Source: Acanthosoma haemorrhoidale
Lineage: Eukaryota; Arthropoda; Insecta; Hemiptera; Acanthosomatidae
Length of the DNA stretch: 64,000 nt
Assembly (NCBI GenBank): GCA_930367205.1
Contig: OV884015.1
Coordinates: 81,706,841-81,770,840 of the forward strand
Reading direction: 5' to 3'
A program made the translations under genes and the position numbers. A model generated the notes under the pieces. That model saw only the letters and a program-made list of their open reading frames with translations, searched no databases and had not been told where the DNA came from. Positions 43,000 through 55,500 of this stretch are shown here, one piece after another (position 1 is the first letter of the stretch; each line of letters opens with the position of its first letter).

Positions 43000-44230
43000 G
43001 TTCATGGATTATTTACCTCAATTTGAACCTTACAACAGTTTCCTCTTTAAATTAGAGATGTTCGCAGCGCTATTAAGTATTCACTTAAAATTGTGCTGTA
43101 TGTGCCACACTCCAATTAATAATGGTTAATCGATATAACTTTTTTATGAAATTTCAAAACTATTAAACATTTATGAAACTAGTTTAACTAGGTATTAAAG
43201 TAAGTAAACCTAGATTAGTATGGTGAGGTTCTACTATATTACTTATATAAGTTTTATTCATAGGTTCTATATACAAAAATAAGTTTCTTTTATGTAAATA
43301 AATCAGTGAAGTGTCCAGTTATGTTAATAAATGAAGATTGAATCAGTTTTTGATTATTTAACTATGTTTATACTTACCATCCTATTTATCCAAGCAATGC
43401 ACTTTTTATTTGTTATGATGCTTATGTTTTAACTTACATCATTGCAAATAAGTAATTGCCAGTGATAATACAGGTAAGCAAGTGATTGCATATCTGATGA
43501 TCATGGTTTTACAATATGATCACATCATCATCATCATAGGATGATGATAATGATGATAATGATGTGATCATAGGGCATGAATGACAGAAAACATAGTTAG
43601 AAATAGTATTCTATAATAAATCTCAATTATAAAGTTCTATTCTACTAGGAAGAATTTATATTTTATCAATTATGTAGTGAGAATATTAATTGGAAGAGAT
43701 TTTTGAACAAACAATGTTTTAATAAAACAATTAAGGATGTACAGCAGGTTTGTGTTAGTGCCGGGTAATGCTTAAGTATCAAAATATCTGATTTCCAAAG
43801 CCTTGCAAATCAACACCATTCTATTTTGTTTTGCCTAGGATACATAACAATAAGGTAAGTTATCATTACTAACAATTGCTTAAGTTTAGTTTCAGTGAAC
43901 AATTGATTGACCAAACATGTCTAAGACATGATTAAATTGAGCTGAAGAGCCACCGGCAATAGAATGGGATATTAAAATTACAAATTATTTAGGTACAACT
44001 AGAATTTAACAGTCTAGTGATGTCAAACTGTCTTATATAATAAATAAAAATTGATGATACTTTTACGTTAATATCATAATTTACCATGGTGCATTAAACT
44101 GCTAAGTTATTGACATAAAAAGTTCACCAAAAATGACTTTCTCACTTTTTGAAGAGGTGCCTTTTATAATCTAAGAGTAAGCATTAAAATAATTAATTTT
44201 GACTAGATAATAGAGGTTTGTCAATAATGG
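43000..44230. other. Intergenic, no gene seen; one ATC/GAT hairpin
   Basis: AT-rich. At 43518-43570 tgatcacatcatcatcatca and its near reverse complement ending aatgatgtgatca form an imperfect hairpin of trinucleotide repeats with a tiny loop. Confidence 0.55.
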
Positions 44231-47200
44231 TTAATCTATCATCTTTAGTTTTTCTAACAGCCTCCCTTGAGTTTTACTCGGATGTGCAGAAAATTTCAGT
44301 TTCTTGGAAGCATTCATTACTATATCATTTGCACCTTTTCTTTTTAAAGACTGTAAAAAAATGAAACATGTGGTAAAATCCTTACCCTGGTTAAATAGCT
44401 AACATTTTTAATTTATAATAAATTACCATTTCTTGTGAATCTTCTTTAGGAGGCGACACAACTGCAAAGACCATATTCCTCTGACCTCGAACGTTCCCAA
44501 CTCGATTATCACTTGATGTGTTTACATTACTGAGCTCAGCCAGTTTAGATAAAAGTTTTTCTCCCCTACTCAGAAATGAACCTCTCCGTGCCTTCAAATA
44601 AAAAGAAGAATATAGTTAACTATCTGAGATGGAAATTATTATTAAATTTTGCAATTTTACTTACTATTGCTGAAAACTGTTTTTTTGGATCTGGAGTGGC
44701 AAAACTCGAAGCCATCGGCGATGTTTTTGTGACTGTACTTTTAGCAAATTTTAAGCATTTAACAGTTTCATTCTCCACGGCTAAATCGTCTCCCTTAAAT
44801 ATAAAAACAAATTAGATAAAAAAACATGGTTCTAAGAATGGAATTTATTTTGCTTGCCCAGCACTAAATTTTGTTTAGTTATAATAAAATAATTAATAAA
44901 TATTAGTTATGCTTTGTAATCCCAAACGAGTCAGAAATCAGACAGTCACAGGTTCAAATTTTGGCAATTTTTCTCTTTCAATAATTATTTAAGTTTAACC
45001 AAGTGCAATGATGTACCGCATCTAATAATATATCTATGGGAGTTTAATATATGATTCTGTTAAAAGTAAACGAGGACTCAGAAAAAATTATTAACTGCTT
45101 AGATTGTAGTCAACTATAATGAAATATCGCAATTCGTGATGTTTTCAGAATTAATGAGAACCGCCGATATGCACAAGTGTTAACTCTCAAACTAAATTTC
45201 AGTTTCAGATTCGCTGGTTCTTCATTTAAGTAGCTGCTCATTTATCCTCATGAGACTCAGTGAACCCTGCCCTGTCAGACAAATCCCTCCAAGAAAAATC
45301 TTCTCTCTCTGCAGCTAGAAGTCAGCATAAAAGGACCTAAGACCTAACTACTAATACAATTCACTAGAATTAGCTAACTTTATATGGTAGTGCATTTTTT
45401 TTAAGAACTTATTTATTGTATTGATGATAATAAAAATATTAACTTTATGGTTCCGTAAGAAATTTTCACGTTCAAGCCTCGTTTTCCTCCAAGATTCATC
45501 ATCTTCAACATCACCTTCTTTTTCTACACCATCAGGGTTCCACATAAAAGAACCATTTTCATTTTCACCATCTGAAATTACACATACATGGAATTTATAA
45601 CCAGCATCAATGAAATTTACCTAAAAATCACAAACAATAAATGGTTTGTATTTAAAAATAATGTAATTGTAAGTTATGCAAAAATGAGTTTTGTTTTTGT
45701 ATGAACATTAAACAAAAAAGTAATGATAGCTGTAGTAGTCTGCGAGTTACACAATAACAATTCATTCTTGATTTAGATGCAACGCAATGGATAATCTTAT
45801 AACTGAAAGGAGACTCTGCTGCATTAACTTATAATTACTTCAATTCATAAAATTATGTCTTAAAAAAGAACAAGTAAACTGCTGAAGACAATTCTCGTGA
45901 GAATCATAAATACTAACACTGGCTTGAAGTGCTTTCTCACAAAATGTTCAATTAAAAGTACACATGCACAAGCTTACCTTGGTTATACCATCTGAACTGT
46001 CTCTCCCTCTTCGGGCCATCACAATGCAGATCTCCGTCTTCAAGAAACAGTTCCTGTAAAACTCTAATTTCTCTCTTGTCTTTGTCCAACAATTCTTTCC
46101 TAAAAAATCACAACATGAATTCTATACAAAGCGAATAAAAAAAATGTTTTTATAGAAAATTTAAAGCATTATTTAATATCAAGCTGTATCAAGATCAATA
46201 TCTGATGTAAGAGAGAAATGATTAAATAAATACTTGCATGTGAATTTTTTCCAACTCGGATCTGACTTTTCCTTGATTTATTAGGTCATTGTCAACTTCT
46301 TATTTTTCCATGGTGTCTAAATCTAATTCATCTTCATCTGCACTTCCCCATTCAGAACCTGATAATTCTGCTTCAGCTTCCAGGAACCGCTTAGCAGCTT
46401 TCTTAGTAACCTTAAAGTTAAAAAAGTCAAATAATGCTAAAATTAGGACAGTTGATTAACCCTATAATAACGTTTCTAGGATAACGTTACGATACGATAA
46501 CGTTTCTATCATTGGCAAAAATAAGGAGGAAGAGTTGCACCCCTACCCACAACATAAAGAAATCAATAATAAAAAGAAACATATTAAAATTGGTTAGATA
46601 AGTCAATAAACCAATTTTAAACTTGGTTTCAAAACTTTATTTTTGTATTATCTTAGAATTTTTTGGTGTTGCCATCTTTCATGTGTCCTAATTCAAAGGG
46701 AAAATAATCATAACTACAGGCATAAAATAGTTTCTGAGTTGTGACTTAAGAAATCTTAAAATTTAGAGAAGCCAGAATGAGTTTTGTCACATTTAAAATT
46801 GTTTCACAAACTTCCCAGTGCTATATTATGACTAAAACATATTATCTGGGGCTAATAAGGTTGTTGAGCAGACCTTGCAAATTCCAGGCCAATGGGATCA
46901 TTTTTATAACTAATATTGGTAGAACAAACAAACAAAAAAAGACTGTCTAATAACTGTGGGAAAATATAATCTTCTTCCTTCTGACTCGGCAATAAAAAAA
47001 AGTCTACAAAAGAAATCAGATGGACCATTTAGACTTACATTTTCTTCATCTTCTTCAAAGCCCTCAACAGCTTCTTCTGCCATGACCTCCTCGTCATCAT
47101 CGCCCAAGACCTCTTCAATTTCACTTTCATTACTCTCCTGGTCCTCATCCTCGCAATCATCCAATTCATCAGGAGCAGTAGGTATATCATCTTCATCATC

Positions 47201-49843
47201 TGTTTAATTAAGGAAAAGAAAAATTATTATTCCATTCAACACACTTATTAGAGAATTGAAAAAATATCAACTATTATTTGTTTATGGCAAAGATTTATTT
47301 TGTAAATCATATTTCTGTTGGGGTCGAATCTGTATTGTTAATTATCTTTATCCGTTTGATTTCAATTTTCCCATTCAATGTATCCCCAGAGTCTGAATGA
47401 GAGCCATTCCCAAAAATCTGTACCCTCTCAGTGTATTTTTAAAAACGGAGATAACTTAATTTAAATGAAAAATAAACTATATTCAGTTAGAATAAGGACA
47501 TTTTTCCAAATAAATTTTGAGAATGTTTTTAATATTATTAATGCATTTTTTTTTCAAATAAATTGGACTTTAGTTCAAAGTGGATACATATATATAATGT
47601 CCTATATCAATAAATAAGTGTTAGATAAATTTAGAATTTTGACATATTCTTTAGCTTCGCGTATGTATGAAGAGTTTTTAGCTAGAGAAGATGTAAATAT
47701 TTACTTTAAATAGTTTTGTCTGTATAGACATTAAAACTAATAATCAAAAATAATCTTCATAACTTCATACTGCATGGCTTCCACAATGCATTGAACCTTG
47801 TATGATGAGGAGTATACAAAATTATAAACCGCTTGGGGCAGAGTTAAAGTATATATGTAGTAAGAATAATAAGTTATAGAGTACCTGAAAATGTAAGCTT
47901 GGATTTTTTTTTTTTTTTTACAGTAATTTCTTCCTCAGAGTCTTCATGAGTAGAACTAAGAATTTCACTAGAGAGAAAAAAAAGCTATTACAAGGATTTA
48001 CAATGAACAAATGAATTGAAATGTATAAATGCAGTAGTAAATGACAAGTCAACTTTGTCAATTATAAATAGATTACTTAAAACAAAAGATGTTTAAGGAT
48101 TAAGAATACTAACATTAAGATTAATTTTAAACTAATCTTTATATTTATCGGAAGTCAATTAAATATTTTCAAAATAATTACTTACTCTTTGTGTTCATTA
48201 CTGTGAAGAGAAGGTACCAATATTTCATTGGTATGAAATTGAGACAAAGCGTCATTTTTTTCAAGTTCGTTCAAATCTACTAGTCCCTGTGTAAAACCAC
48301 CTCAACACAACGCCATTAGCTCATTATTTCTCTGTGAATTTTCAAGACCCATTTCTATAAAATTTAAGAATGTTAGAACTGTAACATTATTTTTTTTATG
48401 TTTCAACAAATAAGATTAAAATTAGATACTTACCAAGTCCCAAATTAGGAAGGTCCTGAAAAAAAATTTTTTTTGAAATAAAAAGTTATATAACACAATA
48501 GTAACTTAGTGACATGCATACTTGTTTCACTCATGGATCTTTACTGTTTGTTGGAATAATACTTTATGCCCATTGTTAACAGGTAATTATTATATTCCTA
48601 AAAACTATTTTATTGGAAACAAAAATGAAATGATGTATAAACTGAATACATCACTTTTTTGTGTTTTTATTAAGGAACTTAATCTAATTGACAATCCATT
48701 AATAGTCTTAGACCAATAGCAGGGTATGATAAAAAAAGTATATCTCATTTATTAATTATAAAAGTTTTTATAAAATACCTTGTAATCATTAAAATATTTG
48801 GTTTACTAAAGTTATAATATTAACAAAATTAAACTAAAAACTGAAATTGATCATAATAAAAATTAACCTCATCTTTGTCGACCAGAGAGCCAATATAAAT
48901 ACTCGGGGCATCAGAATATTCTTCTGATTCGGAACCTCGGTCATTTTCAAGTTCTTCCTCATCTGCAATATTATTATATATTATATTACAATTTTTCTGG
49001 AAAAAATAAAGAACCATTACTATGTAGGTTACATCCTATAGGGTTTGTAACTCCAGTGACTTTAGAAAACAATTGTATCAAATTCGAAAATTCATTTGAG
49101 AGAAGCTGCTGGTATCAGCCATTGAAATATATATAGAGGTAATAGACATACTAACTAGGTAATAGGCAGGAATTCAATACAAAAACAATATATTATTGGT
49201 GAAAATTGACAGTTTAGTTAAAAAAAAAAAAACATATCCAGTAATCATCATAAAATTCTTCTTTATAATGAGTAAAAGTCTTTACTCTGGCTTAAGTTGT
49301 ATTAAATTGTTCTGTAATTTCATACCATAACATTAGCTTCCTTTTAATAATTGAAAATTTTCCACTTTAGAAACCATAAAATCATATGGTCAAACATGTT
49401 ATTTGAGCTGAGTCATATTGAGAAATCGATTTCAGACAAAAAAAAAGAAAAAAAAAAGCATTTTTTAACTCACCCAATATATTGTAACAATTTTCCTATT
49501 TTTGCTACAATTTATTATTATAAAAAAAACATGTTTTTCGTTGAAATATGTTTTTTAACAAATTTATATGGTTAGAAGTACCTTTTTTTTTTTAGGTTGT
49601 TTTCCTTGGAAGTGGGCTAGAAAAAATTTTGATTCGACAGTGCCGAGACGAGGTGCTCTTTCATTGCCCGCTGGGAAAAAACTCCCCGCTTTTTTTGTCT
49701 TTCTTTCAGGCTTTCCACGCCCCGACCTTTGCATCGTCGATCGACTTCCACTAAGCCCCCACTTATAATAACTAATAACTATTTTCAATTAACAATTTAT
49801 ATGTAGTGATATGGTTCAGTCCATATTATTACATTGGATCACC
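44231..49843 (-). pseudogene. CLSPN: Claspin C-terminal region, unprocessed pseudogene fragment
   Basis: Claspin links ATR to Chk1 at stalled replication forks in the nucleus. Exons on the minus strand, 5' to 3': 48868-48962, 48434-48455, 48186-48354, 47885-47967, 47039-47199, 46234-46410, 45978-46099, 45444-45571, 44665-44793, 44427-44591, 44231-44350, with GT-AG borders. Recognised blocks: [40 protein letters not shown] with [34 protein letters not shown] with MVFAVVSPPK, and a Lys-rich end. Defects: TGA within the conserved LxLC-S-G-x-F motif (about 48300), TAA after DLDTMEK (about 46300), and exon 46234-46410 ending one base out of phase with the next. A solo LTR splits a further probable exon at 49474-49843. 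N-terminal exons are absent. Sequencing error is the alternative for single sites but not for the LTR. Confidence 0.82.
49483..49833 (-). mobile_element. Solo LTR of the Gypsy-3 family
   Basis: 351 bases, TGTAACA...TTATTACA, matching the LTRs at 14040-14396 and 55144-55500, with small indels. No internal element sequence adjoins it. It lies between a strong 3' splice site (minus strand ttcttctcag) and a strong 5' splice site (ttgg|gtgagt) that would be only about 15-19 bases apart without it. No clean target duplication: flanks are ATAT and TTGG. Confidence 0.9.
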
Positions 49844-50088
49844 CTGAGAAGAAAAAAAAAACAACAAAAATCTGCTTTACATTTGCAAATTTAATTCAAA
49901 ATTTCCTCATATGGTACGACCAATCGACCTGTGAATTTTTTATACCTAAATTGTGTATACAAAGCATACATATAACAACCTGTTACCAACATTTTCAAAT
50001 TGTATCAATTAAACAGGTATAGAATTATTTATCTTTTCTGCTACAAGCAGTAAAAGATCATAATTAGAATTTTACTTAATTTCAATAC

Positions 50089-50483
50089 TGCTCCACTCAT
50101 CCATATAAACCTCCTCGGAGACTGAAACGGCAGTGGCCTCGTGACCTACTATAAATGCGCAACAGTGGGAGTCCTGGCAATGGCCAGTTTCTCCAATCAT
50201 GTCCTGAGCGTATGTGGCTCTCACGCTCTTCATCAGCCTCCACTGGCTTGTATCCGGTGACGTGGCTGGTGGGGGACTTCCTAAGACTCCACTTCCTTTT
50301 TCGCTTGTGAGGGAGGCATCAACCGTGTGGACTTGGGGGGCCCCTGGGCTGTTTGTAAATATTGTATGAATGTGCGAGCGAATGATGAATTGCAAATATG
50401 GTATGAATGAAAACACTTATCTCAATTATTTATTACCTATTAAGTAAGGGCAGATTGTAATTTCATCATAATAAAGTTGTTAG
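50089..50483 (+). mobile_element. Jockey-type LINE 3' fragment
   Basis: Contains the last codons of LINE ORF2 (reading PPRRLKRQWPRDLL and a stop) followed by the 3' UTR and ends near cataataaag. It is the reverse-orientation relative of 39420-39840 and is 5'-truncated. Confidence 0.9.
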
Positions 50484-50621
50484 CTATCAATTTATAAAAA
50501 TTTCAATAAGGGTGTTCATTTTAAATCTTGAACCCTTTTGGGAAACTTAAAAATTTTCCTCAACATCACATTTTTATTTTTTAAACTAAATTAATAAATA
50601 AGGGGAATAATATTACTGGAT
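50484..50621. other. Short AT-rich spacer
   Basis: Nothing recognised between the LINE tail and the Gypsy-4 LTR; it could include the outermost end of that LTR, whose edge is uncertain. Confidence 0.4.
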
Positions 50622-52646
50622 TTCGGCACAATGAAACATTTGTTGAATTAATAACACACGTTTATTTTACTTTTTATACACAAGGTACATGTTCATAAAC
50701 AACATTCTTAATTAATAATCATAACAAACGTAGAGGATCCAACACTGTTATCCCTCGGGTTGGACAACACAACACAATTTATCTTTCAATATCCCACATC
50801 TTTCCCCCTCTATTAAAATAAATTCTACAAAAACAAAACAAGAAACATTTTTTTTTTTCTTAATAAGACATCACAGCTCCTCGATTAGACGGCGAGGAGC
50901 AGTTCGATTGCGCTGAGGTCGCCCCCCAGATTCAACAGAGAGTGGAGACCTGTCCTTGTCCTTTGACGACGTACTGGTCCCTGGTTTAACCTGCTGATGA
51001 TCGGTCGGTTGCTCAGCTGGACTTTGCTGCACTGGTACTGACTCGGTTTCCTGACTTGTAACAGTTTTAGGATCATATGCTTTGTTCTTTGGTGAGGGAG
51101 TAGGCCATCCCAGCCAATCAGATGATTCATCGCTGTCCGATGAGTTGTTGTATTTCGGAGTATCAACGTTGTCTTCCGGTCTGTTAGGCCCTTGTAAAGA
51201 TATTCTGAGTTGATCTATGTGACGTATCCATGTCTTGTCTATATCAGGGATGTAAACTCTTCTTCTTCTGGGGCCCAAGCATTTGATAACTCTTCCTTTA
51301 ACCCATTTCTTCTCGCCTTTCTGAAAATTCTTCACCCAAACATCTTTTGATTCAGCAAATTTGTCTGACGGCAGTGCCTTTCCTGATTGCAATTTAATTT
51401 GTTGTTTTTGTTTCGCTTCAACTCTAGTAGCCGTTTTTGAAGGATTTGGGCGGAGGAGATCCATTTGTGGTGGCATGAGGAATATTCCTATACTGTAACA
51501 GAAAACTGTTCAGAGCTTTGTTGAGGTCTGTTGGTCTGGAGGTCTGATTCAGCTAATGCGGTTTTTAACAACCGTTTGATTGTTCTGACACTGTTTTCTG
51601 CCGCTCCATTTGTAGCAGGGTAATAAGGCACCCTCTCTTGTGTTCAATCCCATTCCTTTTCATGAAAAGTAGAAATTCTTCTGATTCAAATGATGCGTAA
51701 TTATCAGACACCAATACCTCGGGGAGCCCGAATCTGGCAAAAATTTGGCGTACAATTTTTATTGCCACTTCCGTAGACATTGATTTCGTAGGAAAAGCTT
51801 CCACCCATTTCGAATGGCTGTCCACTACTACTAGGTAATACTGACCCGCAACTGGTCCCAAGTAGGACTACCATATGAAGCCTTTGCCATGGTTTTGTTG
51901 GCCATTCCCATGGAAATAAAGAAGCTTTCTGGGGATTGTCCTTCACCGAATCACAGGGTATGCAAGACTTCACCGTCTCCTCTATATCCGCATCAATTTT
52001 TGGCCACCACACATATGATCGTGCTATTTATTGCCTTGCTTTTCACTATCCTCGTGTGTGTATCATGCAATTCATGAAGCACTGAGGATCGAAGTTTTGT
52101 CAGTTGTTGTCACTCGATTTCCCCATAGGAGTACCCCTTCCTCTTTATGGAGCTCATCACGGCGAAGAGAAAACGGGAGGAGTTCTTCCAGGATGGTATG
52201 AGGCCATCCGATTTTCAGATACGTTGATATTTTCTTCAGGTTGCCATATTTCTTTGTCCACAACAAGATGTCTTTATACTGTAGAGGTAGAGTTTCGTTT
52301 TCTTCGAATACGTAAAACAGCGCTGGGTCCAAACTTTCTCCTATTTCCGGATGAGTCTTTAGTGGTGCTCTCGATAACCAATCTGCGCTCTTTTTATTTG
52401 ACTGCACCCATTCCATATCATAGTTATAATTTGCTAGAAGTAGCGCCCAACGTTGCAAACGGTTTGCGGTTCGGCACAATGAAACATTTGTTGAATTAAT
52501 AACACACGTTTATTTTACTTTTTATACACAAGGTACATGTTCATAAACAACATTCTTAATTAATAACCATAACAAACGTAGAGGATCCAACACTGTTATC
52601 CCTCAGGCTGGATAACACAACACAATTTATCTTTCAATATCCCACA
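50622..52646 (-). mobile_element. Gypsy-4: internally deleted Gypsy element (K02A2.6-like pol)
   Basis: Two 177-base repeats, 50622-50798 and 52470-52646, differ at four positions (about 2.3%) and act as LTRs starting TGTGGGATATTG on the element strand. A polypurine tract (agagggggaaaga) abuts the 3' LTR. The 5' LTR is joined directly to the end of RNase H (CRTANRLQRW), so primer site, gag, protease and reverse transcriptase are gone. Integrase remains in pieces at 51480-52260, with the C-terminal tail at 50871-51476. It is a dead remnant. Confidence 0.85.
50871..52469 (-). pseudogene. pol: Gypsy-4 RNase H end and integrase, broken
   Basis: 52469-52072 is the RNase H C-terminus (NKKSADWLSRAPL) and spacer. 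The zinc-binding region is around 52080-51990, broken; VWWPKIDADIEETV and CIPCDSVK are visible. The core runs 51900-51590 with YLVVVDSHSKWVEAFP and VLVSDNYASFESEEF (the usual DNG is DNY), then, one frame away, a NGAAEN element carrying the catalytic Glu. The last frame, 51476-50871, is a basic C-terminal tail with an RVIKCLGPRRRRVYIPD SH3-like stretch and a Ser/Pro-rich end. Several stops and shifts. Confidence 0.85.
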
Positions 52647-52767
52647 AATATAATAATAAATAATGATTGTAAATGACTAGACTAATAATAATAATTTGAC
52701 TTTATCGAAGTCAACTATCTATTTACAACACGGTACAAATAACGTTCTACAAACTACTCAGATTTCA

Positions 52768-54677
52768 TGTTTTGAACCGTTTTAATAAGTTCGCATGAAA
52801 CTTTCCTCTTCTCTTTGTTCAATGTCCTGGGCAGACTAACAGGTAAGTGGTACCGCCGTAGCTCTTCTTAATCTTATAAGGGCCTTCGCAGAGTGGCAAA
52901 AACTTCGCTGTCTGCCTAACTGGGTCAGTTGGGATGGCCAACGCCCTTACCAGCACCAAATCTCCCTCTTCAAAGGTCTGGGTCACGTGAGACTTGTTAA
53001 ACCTTTCCTGTTCCTTCCGTCCTTCTTTCCCAATTTTCTCCTTAACCTTTTCTACCAGTCGTCCATATTTCGCCGCTGGGATTCGCTCTGACGTTACTCT
53101 TCCAGTAATTCACCTGTACTCTTTTTCCCATAATGTAGCCTTCTGCTTTCCAAAATGGACCTCAACTGGGCACACCTTGGTCGTTGAGTGACATGTATTG
53201 CTTATAATGTCCTCAATACGTTTCAGACACTGTTTCCATTTTGAGTGCTGTTCGCCAGCCAATATTCGGAAGTAATTTCCTAGGTCTCTGTTCCTCCTTT
53301 CGCTGAGGTTACTCTGAGGGTGCCTAATAGAGCTAAATACCGTCTCGATTCCTAGCTCATTTACCTCATGTTTCCATTTTTTCGAAGTAAATTGACTCCC
53401 ATGGTCAGAAAAATCTTCATAGGTTTGCCAGCCTTTGCCACAAACCTTTTCAAGGAATTTATCGCAGCCAACGTGGTTGCTCCACTGCGCTGGTCTCCAA
53501 TATTTCGGCTGCTTGCGTCGACTTTGTTTTTGACTCCGCTGATGTACTCAATGGTAAAATTAAATTGTTGCAGGTACATGCACCAGCGCATGACCCGACT
53601 CCTGGAATTCTTGCCATTTCTGATAAATGACAGGGCCCTGTGATCTGTCTCGATAGTAAAAGTGACTCCGCTTAAATATGTCTCGAATTTTTTTACTGCC
53701 CATACGATGGCGAGTAATTCCTGTTCGGTGGTCGAATACAGCTTTTCTGTTCCCCTTAACATCCTACTGGCGAATACCACTACTTTACACTCTTCTACGT
53801 CGTCTTTTTGGTAAAGCTGTGCCCCGATCGCGTAACCGCTAGCGTCGGTTTGCAAGATAAATCGTCGCTCAAAATTAGGATGTGCCAACACGACTTGCTC
53901 AATAAATGACTCCTGAATTTTTTCGAACTGCCGCTGTTCTATTTCGCTCCACTTCCATTTTACTCCTTTTCGCAGTAGTCGGTTTAACGGTTCAAACAGG
54001 TGAGCGTAACTTTTGTTGAATCGTTGGTAAAATCCGGTCAACCCTATAAAACTTTTCAAATCCTTCACGCATTTCGGTCTAGGAAATTTCTTGATTGCCA
54101 AAATCTTTTCTCCTTGTGGTTTTAGACCGCTGGTGGTCAAAACAAAACCCAAATACTCTACTTCTTTTTTAAAAAACATTGATTTTTCTAAATTCAGTGT
54201 GACACCTGTCCTTCGAATTATTCAAAATAATTTGTCCAACACGTCCAGGTGTTCTTCTGGGGTGACTGTCATGCACAACAAATCATTCACATATGTTTTG
54301 ATTTGTTTTTTCAGGTCCTCTAACATAAACGATATGCCTCTGCTTAACGCTGCTAGTGACACGCTTAGTCCAAAGGGCACCCTATTAAATTCATACACTT
54401 TCCCTTCATGCATAAATGCAGTGTATTTTCGATCTGCTGGGTGCAATTCGATTTGCCAAAATGATTTAGTCAAATCAATCATACTGAAAAAATTTTGTTG
54501 TCCACACATTTTTAGAATTTGGTCAATCGGCTTAGAGTGCTCGTAGTCTGGGATGAGTCGCTTATTTAGATTTCTGGCATCCAGACAAATCCGCACATTT
54601 CCATCTTTTTTATTTACTATTACAATTGGGTTTATATACGCACTATTACTCCGACTTATTATTCCGTCGCTTAACAT
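52768..54677 (-). pseudogene. pol: Gypsy-3B reverse transcriptase, RNase H and gapped integrase
   Basis: Reverse transcriptase (54677-54222) has IDLTKSFWQIELH and VPFGLSVSLAA, but its active site reads YVND, not YVDD. An in-frame TGA follows near 54220. The thumb and RNase H (54179-53400) have LQTDASGYAIGAQLY, TTEQELLAIVWAV and IETDHRALSF. RNase H then jumps straight into the middle of the integrase core (ATTLAAINSLKRFVAKAGKP): the zinc site and the first catalytic Asp are deleted. After a frame change the core continues with SDHGSQFTSKKW (DNG changed to DHG) and LSERRNRDLG, ending in a GPYKIKKSYGGTTY region. Non-functional. Confidence 0.88.
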
Positions 54678-54694
54678 TTTATGGAGTTCCCGAG

Positions 54695-55009
54695 CTACTG
54701 CATCTGCTTTTCTAAATGGTATTTTATAGGGACGGGTAAAATATGGGCTATCGTCGTTAACGCGGAATTTTGGGCCAATTGGTCAAACTTTACATTATTT
54801 TGTATCAGGATTTGCATAATTCTATCCATTTGAGTGGCAGTTGGGTCCTGACCACTTAATTCGTCTTTAGGGGTCAGTGGGTAGGGTTGTCGAATCGTAT
54901 GATCGTGTGGATTTACCGTATTTGACGTCTCTGTCTCTAATTTACCAATTCCTTCACTATTTGTCATCGGTTGGTTCTCCATTTTTAATTGTGACCTTGT
55001 TAGAGGCAT
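54695..55009 (-). pseudogene. gag: Gypsy-3B gag N-terminus
   Basis: Same start as the 13471-13887 frame (MENQPMTxSEGIG) with an extra upstream MPLTRSQLK in frame. The frame jumps at the deletion joint (about 54762) into the reverse-transcriptase leader. Confidence 0.7.
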
Positions 55010-55143
55010 TTAAATTTTAATCTGAAATTATTATTTTTTTTTTTTTAAATTCACTAACTGTACTTATCTGCTAACCAAATTTGCCGACTTTCGTTGTCCT
55101 GGCAACATTAAAATAAAATCTTGTCGACTGTACGGGCGCCACT

Positions 55144-55500
55144 TGTAACAATTTTCCTATTTTTGCTACAATTTATTATTATAAAAAAAACATGTTCCGT
55201 TGAAATATGTTTTTTAACAAATTTATATGGTTAGAAGTACCTTTTTTTTTTTTAGATGTTTTCCTTGGTATCCTGAAGTGGGCTAGAAAAAATTTTGACT
55301 CGACAGTGCCGAGACAAGGTGCTCTTTCATTGCCCGCTGGGAAAAAACTCCCTGCTTGTTTTCGTCTTTCTTTCCGGCTTTCCACGTCCCGACCTTTGCA
55401 TCGTCGATTGACTTCCACTAAGCCCCCACTTATAATAACTAATAACTATTTTCAATTAACAATTTATATGTAGTGATATGGTATAGTCCATATTATTACA
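55144..55500 (-). repeat. Gypsy-3B 5' LTR
   Basis: 357 bases, same ends as 14040-14396 with only a few substitutions; right flank again atatttagaagag, so both copies derive from one insertion event. Confidence 0.92.

Larger units (their letters stand above)
52650..55500 (-). mobile_element. Gypsy-3 copy B
   Basis: LTR at 55144-55500, gag start, reverse transcriptase, RNase H, partial integrase; the 3' LTR is absent and the element is cut off near 52650 by the Gypsy-4 LTR. It retains the pol 3' half that copy A lacks, but has lost about 550 bases of gag and protease (junction at about 54760). The candidate primer region TGGCGCCCGTAC lies next to the LTR as in copy A. Confidence 0.92.

Noticed and set aside
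45351..45443. Extension of a Claspin exon frame into downstream sequence
   Set aside because: It lies past a good GT donor at 45443-45442 and becomes AT-rich; treated as intron read-through.
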